Shown here: positions 1 to 8,686 of the stretch, piece by piece
How the letters are laid out: every line of letters begins with the position of its first letter
How positions within the stretch are numbered: the first letter of the stretch is position 1
Assembly: GCF_003977755.1 (NCBI RefSeq)
Contig: NZ_RQWN01000001.1
Span: 1,070,995 to 1,134,994 of the forward strand
DNA: 64,000 nt
Source of the DNA: Haloterrigena salifodinae
Lineage (GTDB): Archaea; Halobacteriota; Halobacteria; Halobacteriales; Natrialbaceae
Reading direction: 5' to 3'
Made by a program: the position numbers and the translations under genes
The notes under the pieces: generated by a model
What the model saw: the letters and a program-made list of their open reading frames with translations, nothing else
Database searches by the model: none
What the model was told of the DNA's origin: nothing

Positions 1-2
1 TT

Positions 3-461
3 CTTGACGACGACATCGCGTTCTCGGAGGAGTTGTTCTACGCTCTCGTTGACGAGGTCGACGAGGATGTACTGCTCGGAGTAGCCGATTGGGAGTTCGG
101 ACTTGTCGCTGGTCGAGTGATGATTTTCTATAAATCTCTCTGGCGCGACATTGACGGCTTCAACGAACGTCTTCATAGCCACAACGGCGACACGGACTTC
201 TCGCTGCGAGCTCACAATGCGGGCTATTCGGTGAAGACGGTCCCGAGACATCTGTTCTATCACGAGGATCACGAGCGTTCGATCACGACGTGGGACCGCG
301 CGTGGCGACTCATGTATCTCTGCGGGAAACACGTCCGGTACGCGCCGTACATCCTGAGTGCGACTATCGCGTACAATCTCGGTTTAGAAGCAGGGATCAG
401 TAAAGAGCAGAACCTGCCTGCGTCGATTAGACATGCGGTCGACGAACTGGAGCCCGAGTGA
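3..461 (+). CDS. Glycosyltransferase family 2, C-terminal part (cut by window start)
   Basis: This is the 3' end of a gene whose start lies outside the window; the frame is open from base 3. The visible ~152 residues fit the C-terminal half of a GT2 (GT-A fold) transferase: a GFNERL segment followed by GDTDFSLRAHNAGYSV, the usual place for the acidic E/D-D catalytic pair and acceptor loop, and then a basic and aromatic tail (RAWRLMYLCGKHVRYAPYIL). There is no membrane anchor in the visible part. It ends one base into the next glycosyltransferase gene, so the two are probably cotranscribed. The sugar and the acceptor cannot be read from the sequence. Confidence 0.8.
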   Translation, partial: LDDDIAFSEELFYALVDEVDEDVLLGVADWEFGLVAGRVMIFYKSLWRDIDGFNERLHSHNGDTDFSLRAHNAGYSVKTVPRHLFYHEDHERSITTWDRAWRLMYLCGKHVRYAPYILSATIAYNLGLEAGISKEQNLPASIRHAVDELEPE

Positions 462-1516
462 TGAAGACCGTCGCACTCACTGGTACTTTCAACACGTCTG
501 ACACCGGACCTTCACGGGTTCTAGAGGGATTATCGGAAGCGCTTGCAGACACTGGACTCGAGGTACATGCGTTTACGCACGGCGACCGAGAAGAGCACCC
601 CCACTCTGACGTGCACGTCACTCGCTTCGAAAAGACCCCGCAGTCGATTTCTGGCTTTTTCTCCTACTTCAAGTGGGTTCGGGGTCATGTACGTGACCTC
701 GATCCGGACGTGTTTCACCCGCTTGAGGAGTATCCGTTCAAAGCAGATATCCGGATGGTTCAGTGGACATCAGACAGTTATGAACGCTGGCGACTCTGCC
801 GGGACGACTTTCGAGGATATGGCTATTTCGCGGGCGACATCCTGCTGAATATAGCGAATCGAATCGGAGCGAGTCGGACAGACATAGTCGTTGCGTCAAG
901 TCCGGAGACCAAGCGCCAAATGAAGGAGTACTGGTGGTTCCCCCCTGATACAGTTGTTCCACTTGGAATCAGTGCCGAAACCCGAACGCCGCCGTCCAAA
1001 GTTTCCGACCCACCCCGTATCCTCCTGCCTGGTCGAATCACGCCGAAGAAAGGGCAACGGGTGTTCCTAAATGGGCTTGATCCAGAGAGCGAGGACTATC
1101 AAGTCGATATTGTCGGAGGTGTTAGTGATGAAGTGTACTGGGAGTCAATGGCCGAGTGGCACGGCCATCATCATGGATTTGTCTCCCGTGAGAAATTGAC
1201 TCATCTGTATAAAAAAGCCGATATTGTAGCGGTACCAGCTGTTCATGAGAATTTTTCGATAACAGCATTAGAGGCAATTGCCAATAGCTGTGCGTTGGTG
1301 ATCACTGAATCCTGTGGATTTGCTCAACTTGACGTTGCAAGGCGATCTAGTGGAGTGGTTACAGTAGAGTCTATGGCTAAGTCGGCATCAGAAACTATTA
1401 ACCTCATTTCTGGTGGTAGGATTCAAGACAAGAAAGAGAGTTCTTACAAACTCTCTGAACAATTCACATGGAAAAATACATCTCAAGAGTACATTAAAAT
1501 ATATGAGAGATTATGA
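461..1516 (+). CDS. Glycosyltransferase family 4 (GT-B fold)
   Basis: About 351 residues. The N-terminal Rossmann half opens with MKTVALTGTFNTSDTGPSRV (the glycine-containing acceptor-side loop of GT4 enzymes). The C-terminal half has the donor-binding segment LLPGRITPKKGQR and the ENFSITALEAIANSC E-x7-E-like motif. A GTG lies just upstream at 458, but the ATG overlapping the previous stop is the simpler start. It overlaps the next glycosyltransferase by ATGA (1513-1516), indicating translational coupling. Base composition becomes AT-rich towards its 3' end. It is likely a cytosolic enzyme extending a lipid-linked glycan; donor unknown. Confidence 0.85.
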   Translation: MKTVALTGTFNTSDTGPSRVLEGLSEALADTGLEVHAFTHGDREEHPHSDVHVTRFEKTPQSISGFFSYFKWVRGHVRDLDPDVFHPLEEYPFKADIRMVQWTSDSYERWRLCRDDFRGYGYFAGDILLNIANRIGASRTDIVVASSPETKRQMKEYWWFPPDTVVPLGISAETRTPPSKVSDPPRILLPGRITPKKGQRVFLNGLDPESEDYQVDIVGGVSDEVYWESMAEWHGHHHGFVSREKLTHLYKKADIVAVPAVHENFSITALEAIANSCALVITESCGFAQLDVARRSSGVVTVESMAKSASETINLISGGRIQDKKESSYKLSEQFTWKNTSQEYIKIYERL

Positions 1517-2520
1517 CTAAAGCCAACATTTGTTCAATAAGTCCAATGGGCGAAGGAAGCATAGGGCTAGTGTCCGATAGATTATATGATTCATTAGACG
1601 GTGACCGTTTTGACATACCAGACTCTCCGTTACCGATTTTCACAGAAACAGATAGAATTCTCCGGAAGACACGTGAAGTGGTAAAAGTGGCTTCAAAAAA
1701 GCATGATGCGATCATTTTTCCCCGTGATGTACTCTTAGCTGGTGTACCTCCCCAGAAATTCAACGCAGCTATTTGCCCAATTGTTCATGACCTTGACCAT
1801 TTATCTAATCCGAATAACGATATTATTTACCAAATTACATTAAGTCTGATGAAACGCAACCTGAAAAAGGCCGACTTAGTTTTAGCCATTTCGGAAAAAA
1901 CGAAATCAGATATAGTTAATCAAATTGGAGTCCCTCAGTCATCAATTTGTGTATTCACACAAGGAGTTAGTGCGGGAAACTTTTATAAGGATTCCTCAGA
2001 TCCATCCATCGATGTCCCTGACGAATACATTCTATATGCCGGCGGACTAATGCCTAGGAAACGACCAGATATATTAATTGAAACTCTAAAACGTCTACCC
2101 GAAAAAGAACTTGTAGTTTGTGGAAACCAGTACTCAGAGGAACATACGGAAATATTTAGCCAAATGGTTGAGAAAGAGGAATTAACCGACAAAGTGCATC
2201 ATTTTGGGCGTGTACCTATAGCCGACTTACGCCGTCTATATTCGAACGCATCTGTTCTCCTCCATCCTGCTGAAAAGGAAGGATATGGACGCACGCCGAT
2301 TGAAGCAGCAGCTTGTGGAACACCTGTTGTCCTCCATGAGTCAATTCCATCAGCGGCTGATATAGGATCAGCTGCGTATACATTTTCTATCCATGATCCA
2401 AAAAAGGTTGCAAGTTTAGTACAATCAGCGTCGGGTTGTTCCACCGATTACGAACCAATTACATGGGAGGAGAGTGCAAAAGAGGTAGAGCAATTAATTG
2501 AAAAGCATGCCACCACTTGA
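1513..2520 (+). CDS. Glycosyltransferase family 4 (GT-B fold)
   Basis: A 335-residue enzyme with the GT4 layout. The N-terminal half ends in the HDLDHLSNP loop and an ADLVLAISEKTKSDI segment. The C-terminal donor domain has ILYAGGLMPRKRPDIL and the EKEGYGRTPIEAAACGTPVV motif carrying the two conserved Glu residues. Codon use is visibly AT-rich (many AAA, ATT, TTA codons), unlike most of the window, suggesting recent acquisition or exchange of this part of the cluster. It is coupled by ATGA to the preceding GT and overlaps the following methyltransferase. Substrate specificity is not predictable. Confidence 0.87.
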   Translation: MTKANICSISPMGEGSIGLVSDRLYDSLDGDRFDIPDSPLPIFTETDRILRKTREVVKVASKKHDAIIFPRDVLLAGVPPQKFNAAICPIVHDLDHLSNPNNDIIYQITLSLMKRNLKKADLVLAISEKTKSDIVNQIGVPQSSICVFTQGVSAGNFYKDSSDPSIDVPDEYILYAGGLMPRKRPDILIETLKRLPEKELVVCGNQYSEEHTEIFSQMVEKEELTDKVHHFGRVPIADLRRLYSNASVLLHPAEKEGYGRTPIEAAACGTPVVLHESIPSAADIGSAAYTFSIHDPKKVASLVQSASGCSTDYEPITWEESAKEVEQLIEKHATT

Positions 2521-3187
2521 CTCCACTCTTCAATCCCTAGTTCAATCCGCCTACAATCGGTTTCTTAGACCATTTTTGCCAAAAAAGCTAGCCGTTTACA
2601 ATGGTGTACCGATACGAGCAGTCAAACTTCTTGATCAGCAAGTAACCTTTCCTGATTATGAAAAGCCACTCATCGAGAGTGTTCGTTGTCATGCCAACAA
2701 GGGGGACACTATAGTCCAAATTGGTGGAGGACGGGGTCCAAGTACTGTTGCGGCTGTCAGAGCAGTTGAGCCATCGGGACACGTAATTGTGTACGAAGGC
2801 TCTCCCAAGTATATTAGCAAAATAAAGGAAACTCTGCATTTGAATAATGTTTCCGAATTCGTCGATATCCAACTTAAAATTGTGGGCGAGGATCGAGATG
2901 TTTGGGGAAAGACTGATAATGTGGAGATCATCGAACCAGAGAGGATTCCAAATTGTGATGTATTAGTACTTGATTGTGAAGGAGCAGAACAAGTAATTCT
3001 CCCAAGATTTAACTGTACTCCGGAAACCCTCATAGTTGAATCACACGGACAACTGGGATCCCCGACCGAAGACGTGAAGCAAAAGGTTGAGGAGAGAGGT
3101 TATATTATAAAAGATATTTCTCCTGAAGTCCCCGAGGAAGATGTTTATGTGATAACCGCTAAACGAAAGGAAGTCGATAATTCATGA
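2507..3187 (+). CDS. FkbM-family SAM-dependent methyltransferase
   Basis: About 226 residues. The class I methyltransferase motif I appears as TIVQIGGGRGPSTVAAV. It is followed by VIVYEGSPKYISKIKETL (FkbM-type motif with the acidic residue that binds the ribose hydroxyls) and CDVLVLDCEGAEQVIL (motif corresponding to the D-x-E-G-x-E core of FkbM proteins). Such enzymes commonly O-methylate sugars in surface-glycan clusters. I chose the ATG at 2507, which overlaps the upstream GT by 14 bases; a TTG nine bases earlier is possible. It shares the AT-rich composition of its neighbours and overlaps the next gene by ATGA. Confidence 0.85.
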   Translation: MPPLDSTLQSLVQSAYNRFLRPFLPKKLAVYNGVPIRAVKLLDQQVTFPDYEKPLIESVRCHANKGDTIVQIGGGRGPSTVAAVRAVEPSGHVIVYEGSPKYISKIKETLHLNNVSEFVDIQLKIVGEDRDVWGKTDNVEIIEPERIPNCDVLVLDCEGAEQVILPRFNCTPETLIVESHGQLGSPTEDVKQKVEERGYIIKDISPEVPEEDVYVITAKRKEVDNS

Positions 3188-4497
3188 CTCAAATTGCCCT
3201 AGTAGTTCTAGATACGCTCCGAAAGGATGCATTTGATAACCATTTTGACTGGCTTCCTGGTCAGCGGTTCGAGAACGCCTGGTCACCAAGTCACTGGACC
3301 GTTCCCGTACACGGTTCGTTGTTTACCGGAAAATACCCGACAGAGCATGGGAGTATAGCACACTCCAAGGCACTCTCTTGTAGAGATTCGACACTACCCG
3401 AAACGTTGGCTTCGGAAGGGTTCTCTACTAAGGGGTTTTCTGCAAATCCATTCATCACTCCAGCTTTCAATTTCGATAGAGGATTCGAGACGTTCGACGG
3501 TTCTTTCGACAATCTCCCAATGTTCGACGAGATTCTCGACTGGGGAGCGTTCCACGAGGAATACGGAGACGAAGGAATCCGCCGATTTGGGCGAGCATTA
3601 TTGAAATGTTTCCAGAAGGACGTAGACGCCGTTCAGTCACTCAAAACCGGTCTCCAAATAAAACTGCGTGAAGCTAGAGACCGTCAAGATAAAGATAGCG
3701 GCATTACCGAAGCGATTGAGTGGTTCAAGAGCCAAAAGCTCAGTGAAAATGAATTCGTATTTTTCAATCTGATGGAGGCACATGCTCCCTACGATAAGAT
3801 TCCTAAGAAGTATGTCTCTGGCTCGGCACCAAGGGAACTTGGTCTCCAGCACCACTTCGAACCACTTGATGAATCTCAAACGGCTGAGGCATACAATGCA
3901 GCAGTTTCCTACCTCTCTGACGCCTATAGGACATTGTTTGCAGATCTTACCAGACAAATGGACTATGTAATCACACTTGGAGATCACGGAGAACTACTTG
4001 GGGAGCATGAATACTACGGTCACGAATACGGTCTATTTCCTGAACTGACTCATGTTCCCTTGGTGGTATCGGGGGAGGGGTTAGAAAACAAGGAACTTGA
4101 TTCGGTGGTCAGTCTCCTTGATGTGTATCCGACTGTGCTCAAACTTGCCGGAATTCCCTCTAATCGAAGAGGAGAGCCGTTATTAGAGGACAAAATGGGG
4201 AGACGGGCGTACCTGACTGAAGGTCACGGACTTCCCAAAGATAGGGTTCTGAAGCTTTCTAACATGGGACACGATGTTGAGAGATACGATTCTGTATTCC
4301 GAGGTATCGTTACAACTGACGGCTACGAGTACGAATCCATAGATGGTTGGGAATCACATAGCTCCCATAAGTCAAATAAATTGCAGAATGAATTGAAAGA
4401 CCTTGTAGAACAACTTGAAAAACATTCTGAAACGGCGGATAGACCGGATATCTCACAAGCGGCACTCGAACGACTCAAAGCAAATGGCTACGCATGA
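3184..4497 (+). CDS. Sulfatase-like protein of the alkaline phosphatase superfamily (Thr nucleophile type)
   Basis: 437 residues with the sulfatase/alkaline-phosphatase fold. The first metal Asp is in IALVVLDTLR (D10). The nucleophile loop is SHWTVPVHGSLFTGKYP, with Thr39 at the position of the formylglycine Cys, and the distal metal site is ITLGDHGELLGEHEYYGHE near residue 265. Because the Cys is replaced by Thr, a true sulfatase is unlikely; Thr-nucleophile relatives include phosphoglycerol and phosphoethanolamine transferases and phosphatases. No signal peptide or membrane span is visible, so it should be cytosolic. It ends LKANGYA, a variant of the L-x-x-L-G-Y tail shared by all eight such proteins here. 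The closest relative in the window is the gene at 32778-34220. Confidence 0.82.
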   Translation: MTQIALVVLDTLRKDAFDNHFDWLPGQRFENAWSPSHWTVPVHGSLFTGKYPTEHGSIAHSKALSCRDSTLPETLASEGFSTKGFSANPFITPAFNFDRGFETFDGSFDNLPMFDEILDWGAFHEEYGDEGIRRFGRALLKCFQKDVDAVQSLKTGLQIKLREARDRQDKDSGITEAIEWFKSQKLSENEFVFFNLMEAHAPYDKIPKKYVSGSAPRELGLQHHFEPLDESQTAEAYNAAVSYLSDAYRTLFADLTRQMDYVITLGDHGELLGEHEYYGHEYGLFPELTHVPLVVSGEGLENKELDSVVSLLDVYPTVLKLAGIPSNRRGEPLLEDKMGRRAYLTEGHGLPKDRVLKLSNMGHDVERYDSVFRGIVTTDGYEYESIDGWESHSSHKSNKLQNELKDLVEQLEKHSETADRPDISQAALERLKANGYA

Positions 4498-4578
4498 TGT
4501 GTTCCAACGATAAGGTGAACTTCCGAAATTTCTGGCGCGAAAAATTGAAATTCCCCAGTTTTAATTTAAATATGATGG

Positions 4579-4588
4579 CTTTTAAGGT
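4579..4588 (+). promoter_or_regulatory. Probable TATA box for the 4615 gene
   Basis: A CTTTTAAGG element sits about 30 bases upstream of the ATG at 4615, the spacing expected for a leaderless haloarchaeal transcript. A second AT-rich stretch (TAATTTAAATA) lies at 4562-4572. The 117-base gap before 4615 is the only real break in the cluster so far, so a new transcript may begin here. Confidence 0.4.
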
Positions 4589-4614
4589 AGCTCTTCCAAC
4601 ACAGGTTAATTAAA

Positions 4615-5544
4615 ATGGGATTGAATGAATGGATTTACGAGTCGAAAAAAGAGGTCACTGAATTTGGTATCAGTGGTGCCCGAGGGGCTTTCTCAAAGTT
4701 GATGGTCGGCGGCGCAAAGCGACTTGGCCAATCCGTCAACTACGGAACGTCACAGTTTGAGCAGGATTGGGATGTACTCATTCTCCTCGATAGCTGTCGA
4801 CCTGACTATCTTCGGCAGGTGCACCAGGAGGCGGACCTCAACTGGGTCGAGGAAATAGACACTCAGTACTCGCCAGCGTCCTCCAGCATCGAGTGGGTGA
4901 ACAAGTGCCTCAAGACGCTTCACCCCGGAGAAAAAGAGGGTCTCTCAATCGTCTCCGGAAACGGATGGACCGAGAGAGAACTCGACGAATCGGAATTTCA
5001 CTCCGTCGAGACGCTCCTGCAGACGTACTGGGACGAAGAACGTGGCATTCTCCCGCCCGAAGTGGTTACGAATCACGCGATAAACCGTTGGCGCGATGAC
5101 AATCCAGACCGAATGCTCGTCTGGTACATGCAGCCGCACACGCCGCACCCAAGTATCAATGTCGAGTATGAGTTCGACACCGATATGCGTGGCGTGACCG
5201 ACGATTGGACAGAGACAGAGTACGCTCGCGTCGGAGTGCTGTCCGACGAGGAACTTCGAAGCGGCTACAAAGCGACACTGAAACTGGGACTGGAGGAAGT
5301 GGAGGTACTTGCAGCGAATCTCGAAGCGGAAAATGTCTATCTTTCAGCCGACCACGCGGAACTTCTCGGCGAATGGGGGCTATATGAACATCCAAGGTGG
5401 GCGCCGATTCCAAGGCTGAAGCGCGTTCCCTGGGTCAAAGTTGACGCGGAAGACAACCAAACGCGGATCCCCAAAGCCATGGACGAACACGAGAATGAAT
5501 CTGATCTGGACGACCGATTGCGGGCACTCGGATACAAGGCGTAA
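4615..5544 (+). CDS. Sulfatase-like protein, alkaline phosphatase superfamily
   Basis: 309 residues. The metal-binding Asp is in DVLILLDSCRPDYL (D59), the candidate nucleophile is a Ser in QYSPASSSIEWV (probably S86), and the second metal site is YLSADHAELLGEWGLYEHP. A PHTPHP segment fits the middle substrate-binding part of the family. It has a ~50-residue N-terminal extension that is not a signal peptide. There is no formylglycine Cys, so sulfate-ester hydrolysis by the classical mechanism is not expected. It ends LRALGYKA, matching the tail shared with the other family members in the window. Role inferred: phospho-group transfer or removal on a glycan intermediate. Confidence 0.72.
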   Translation: MGLNEWIYESKKEVTEFGISGARGAFSKLMVGGAKRLGQSVNYGTSQFEQDWDVLILLDSCRPDYLRQVHQEADLNWVEEIDTQYSPASSSIEWVNKCLKTLHPGEKEGLSIVSGNGWTERELDESEFHSVETLLQTYWDEERGILPPEVVTNHAINRWRDDNPDRMLVWYMQPHTPHPSINVEYEFDTDMRGVTDDWTETEYARVGVLSDEELRSGYKATLKLGLEEVEVLAANLEAENVYLSADHAELLGEWGLYEHPRWAPIPRLKRVPWVKVDAEDNQTRIPKAMDEHENESDLDDRLRALGYKA

Positions 5545-5631
5545 CAGGCACTCGAACGCTCGTCGAAGCCGAATCGTTTGGAGTACTACAACGGGCTTAT
5601 CTAATCGCACCCGAAACCAACGCGGAAAGCA

Positions 5632-6822
5632 ATGATACGCGTCCTTGCTGCACCGACTGAAATTGTTCTCTATTCAGGAAGTTACGCCCGAACATACCGG
5701 TTACTCCGGGAGATCGATGCGGACGATGTCAGCGTGAATGCGCACGTGAACCATCTCAGCGCGGACTCTAGCGCGTTCCCGTCAAACGTCTCTGTTCGGT
5801 CCCACGACAAGCCGAATCGACTTTTCTACTTTGCGTCGCTCTACCGAGAACTCTACGATACTGTTCGCTCCGAGAATGTTGATGTCTACCAGCACGCGAA
5901 TCTCGGGTTCCGGGAATTCAACCCCGCCGTCCTGCTTCCGCCAGATTCGGATACACCATTCCTCATCGGTCCAGCAGAGGGAGGACACGCTGTCCCGTCA
6001 GCTGAGTTCAAGCGAGTGCTTGCGCGGCAGATAGATCGGAATATTCCAGCTGTACTCGAGACGTTCGCTGCACGTGCAGCAGAACCTGTCGTGCGGAACG
6101 GCCTCGACCCGGTTCGCGAGCGGTTGTTCGGCGTGACGCTCGAGCGAGCAGACCGAATCGTTGCCGTACACTCGGACGCGAAGGAATGCTTCGAGCAGTA
6201 CACCGATACCGAGAAGATAGACGTGATTCCGTACGGCGTCGACATGCAGAAGTTCCCGTTCCAGGCTGGTCCCGGGAACCAGTCGTTCGTCACCGTCGGA
6301 AATCTCATCGAGCGAAAAGGCCACCGGTACCTGCTCGACGCGATGACGATGGTGACCGAAGAGTTCCCAGACATAGAACTCCACATCGTCGGCACCGGAC
6401 CGTTGCGTGAGGACCTCGAGACACAAGTTGCGACGGCTGGCCTCGAGGATTCGGTGATATTCCACGGGTTTGTCGAGGACGAGAAACTCCTCAGATTGCT
6501 GCACCGTGCGCGTGCGTTCGTACACTCCTCCCTCTCGGAGGGATTCTCCCATGTCCGACTGGAAGCGATGTCCGCGGGATGTCCTGTAATCGGAACGGAC
6601 GTCTCGGGCGCGCGAGACCTCACCCGCCACGGCACCGACGGCTACATCGTGCCATCCAGGGACGCGGATGCGCTGGCAGATTCAATGGTTGAACTACTCG
6701 CGGATGACAAATTGGCTGAGGAGATGGGATGGAACGCCCGAGAGAAAGTCGAGAAGGATCACGACTATGCGGAAATAGCCCAGCGGTATCTCGACATATA
6801 CCGGGAGATGGCAAATACGTAG
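5632..6822 (+). CDS. Glycosyltransferase family 4 (GT-B fold)
   Basis: 396 residues. The C-terminal GT4 domain is clear: FVTVGNLIERKGHRYLLDA, ELHIVGTGPLREDLE, VIFHGFVEDEKLLRLLHRA and the E-x7-E motif in SEGFSHVRLEAMSAGCPVIG. The N-terminal domain has the LIGPAEGGHAVPS stretch seen in a subgroup of GT4 enzymes. Composition is GC-rich again from here on, in contrast to 1.2-4.5 kb. It stands between two sulfatase-like genes, with 87 bases before and 47 after, so it belongs to the same glycan cluster. No membrane segment is visible; donor and acceptor are unknown. Confidence 0.87.
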   Translation: MIRVLAAPTEIVLYSGSYARTYRLLREIDADDVSVNAHVNHLSADSSAFPSNVSVRSHDKPNRLFYFASLYRELYDTVRSENVDVYQHANLGFREFNPAVLLPPDSDTPFLIGPAEGGHAVPSAEFKRVLARQIDRNIPAVLETFAARAAEPVVRNGLDPVRERLFGVTLERADRIVAVHSDAKECFEQYTDTEKIDVIPYGVDMQKFPFQAGPGNQSFVTVGNLIERKGHRYLLDAMTMVTEEFPDIELHIVGTGPLREDLETQVATAGLEDSVIFHGFVEDEKLLRLLHRARAFVHSSLSEGFSHVRLEAMSAGCPVIGTDVSGARDLTRHGTDGYIVPSRDADALADSMVELLADDKLAEEMGWNAREKVEKDHDYAEIAQRYLDIYREMANT

Positions 6823-6869
6823 GAGCAAAAACCGTTCATACTAAGCAATGGGAGGAACATCCGACGACA

Positions 6870-7784
6870 ATGACGATCGTTGTTTTAGCAATTGACGCGA
6901 TCGACCACGCGCTGGTCGACCATTTCGGTCTGGACGCCCTCTGCCTAGAGACCGACAGAGAGATCAAGACATTTAATTACTCCCTAGAGGTCCCGTACAC
7001 GCCGGAAGTCTGGACAACTGTCGCTACGGGACTGCCGATCGAGGAACACGACGTGAAGAACGCAGGAACGAGCGAGTGGAGCAATCCCGTCCTTGAATTC
7101 GCCTCGAAGTTCACGGGTCACCTCAGCGAACACACGCGCTACCGCCTTGGACAGCTCGTGACGACCCACACTGGCGAGGACTGGGGCTTCGGTGCGACGG
7201 ACATGGAGACGATGTTCTCGGAGGAGGGCCGATACCTTCACAACTGGCCGGGGATTGACAACTCCGACGTCGACGAGGTACATGGATTGTACAACAAGGC
7301 CATTGACGGCGAACTCGTCACCACCGAATTCGATGCGGCGGTCTACTCAATCGCGGCCCAGGAGTTTGAGTGGGTAGAGGAGCGACTTCGGTGCCGTGAT
7401 CGCGTAGGATTTGATCCATCTCTTCTTGGCGTCCATACACACATTCTGGACGCAGCAGGTCACATTTACGCTGAGGATGAAGATAAACTTAGAGAGTTTT
7501 ACCAGTGGGTCGCAGACCGGGTAAGGTCGATTCGAACGCAGCTGGATACGGACGATGAATTGCTGCTTCTCGGTGACCACGGGATGGAAGCAGAGTTCCT
7601 CGGTGACGACACGGCAGGGCAGCACTCTTGGCGACCTCATGTCGCATCCACAGCCGACTCCGTCCCGATGGACGTTGTCGACGTCCGAGAGTGGGTTGAG
7701 TCGCGGCTTGACGACATCGGTCGCCGAGGCGAGGAGATGGAGGTTCCGGAAGAGCAACTTCGCGATCTCGGATACATCTCATAA
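6870..7784 (+). CDS. Alkaline phosphatase superfamily protein (short, nucleotide-pyrophosphatase-like), copy 1
   Basis: 304 residues. It opens directly with the metal Asp (MTIVVLAIDAID, D9). The nucleophile loop is VPYTPEVWTTVATG, with Thr44 at the catalytic position as in type I phosphodiesterases/nucleotide pyrophosphatases, and the distal metal site is LLLGDHGMEAEF. A DAAGH segment (around residue 193) supplies another likely metal His. The reading frame is open upstream, but the ATG at 6870, preceded by GGGAGGA, is the likely start. It is a close tandem paralogue of the next gene (7787) and of 36375-37292. No signal peptide. It ends LRDLGYIS. Predicted cytosolic phospho-group enzyme. Confidence 0.75.
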   Translation: MTIVVLAIDAIDHALVDHFGLDALCLETDREIKTFNYSLEVPYTPEVWTTVATGLPIEEHDVKNAGTSEWSNPVLEFASKFTGHLSEHTRYRLGQLVTTHTGEDWGFGATDMETMFSEEGRYLHNWPGIDNSDVDEVHGLYNKAIDGELVTTEFDAAVYSIAAQEFEWVEERLRCRDRVGFDPSLLGVHTHILDAAGHIYAEDEDKLREFYQWVADRVRSIRTQLDTDDELLLLGDHGMEAEFLGDDTAGQHSWRPHVASTADSVPMDVVDVREWVESRLDDIGRRGEEMEVPEEQLRDLGYIS

Positions 7785-7786
7785 CG

Positions 7787-8686
7787 ATGACGCTACTTGT
7801 CGTTGCACTCGACGCACTTGACTCCGCACTCGTTGACGAGTTTGACGCTGATCGCCTGCGCTTAGAGACATCTGGGCGTATGGAAACCGTCTCTCATATG
7901 CGTGAGCAGCCGTACACGCCCGAGGCGTGGGCGTCCGCAGCCACGGGTATGCATCCGAGTGACCACGGTGTCAGCGGTGGGACGAGCAAGTGGAGTAACC
8001 CGCTCGTCGACTTTGCCTCTCGGTTCACAGGCCACCTCTCGATGTCGATGCGGTCTAATCTAGGAAACTTGATCGAGGGAGCCACCGGTGCGGAGTACAC
8101 GATTGCTGAAGTAGATTCACCCACGATGTTCGATGGTAAGGACAGGATCGTTCACAACTGGCCCGGTGTTTCGAATGGAGAGGAGTTGAAGCGTGCGTGG
8201 GACATCATGTGGCGAGAGGGTCAGACCAACGCTGAATTCGAACGCGATATCTTAGGGCTCGCTGCAGAGCAGTTCGGCTGGGTGCGCGAGATGCTGCAGC
8301 ATGACGTGTCCGTCGCAGGCGTTCACGTTCATTTGCTCGACGCAACCGGACATGCGTACACGGAAGACAGAGATCGACTGAGAACGGCATACGAGCGCGC
8401 CGGCGAGTTCGTGGGCGAACTCTGTAAGCGTCTAGATCCGAGTGACGACCTACTTCTGGTGAGCGACCATGGGATGACAGTCGACTTCTACTCTGACGAA
8501 CACGATCACGCTTCCGGCTCCGGGGCGCACTCTTGGCGAGCGTACGCAGCGAGTACGACCGACTCCGTCCCCGATACTATCCTCGACGTTAAGTCGTGGG
8601 TCAACGAGCACGCCCCACAGGTGGAAAGTGAAGACGAACGACTGGACATCGACGAGCAGCGACTCAGGGACCTCGGGTATATATGA
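7787..8686 (+). CDS. Alkaline phosphatase superfamily protein (short, nucleotide-pyrophosphatase-like), copy 2
   Basis: 299 residues, a tandem paralogue of the preceding gene. The layout is the same: MTLLVVALDALD, QPYTPEAWASAATG (Thr44 nucleophile), KWSNPLVDFASRFTGHLS, LLDATGHAYTED, LLLVSDHGMTVDF and a terminal LRDLGYI. Only two bases separate it from copy 1, and its stop overlaps the flippase start by ATGA, so the three genes form a tight translational unit. The tandem pair may act on two related linkages, or one copy may be regulatory, since the key residues of both are intact. No export signal is visible. Confidence 0.75.
   Translation: MTLLVVALDALDSALVDEFDADRLRLETSGRMETVSHMREQPYTPEAWASAATGMHPSDHGVSGGTSKWSNPLVDFASRFTGHLSMSMRSNLGNLIEGATGAEYTIAEVDSPTMFDGKDRIVHNWPGVSNGEELKRAWDIMWREGQTNAEFERDILGLAAEQFGWVREMLQHDVSVAGVHVHLLDATGHAYTEDRDRLRTAYERAGEFVGELCKRLDPSDDLLLVSDHGMTVDFYSDEHDHASGSGAHSWRAYAASTTDSVPDTILDVKSWVNEHAPQVESEDERLDIDEQRLRDLGYI

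Noticed and set aside
3184-4497. Classical formylglycine sulfatase
   Set aside because: The modified Cys (or AtsB-type Ser in the full C/S-x-P-x-R motif) is missing, and neither maturase nor export signal is present.
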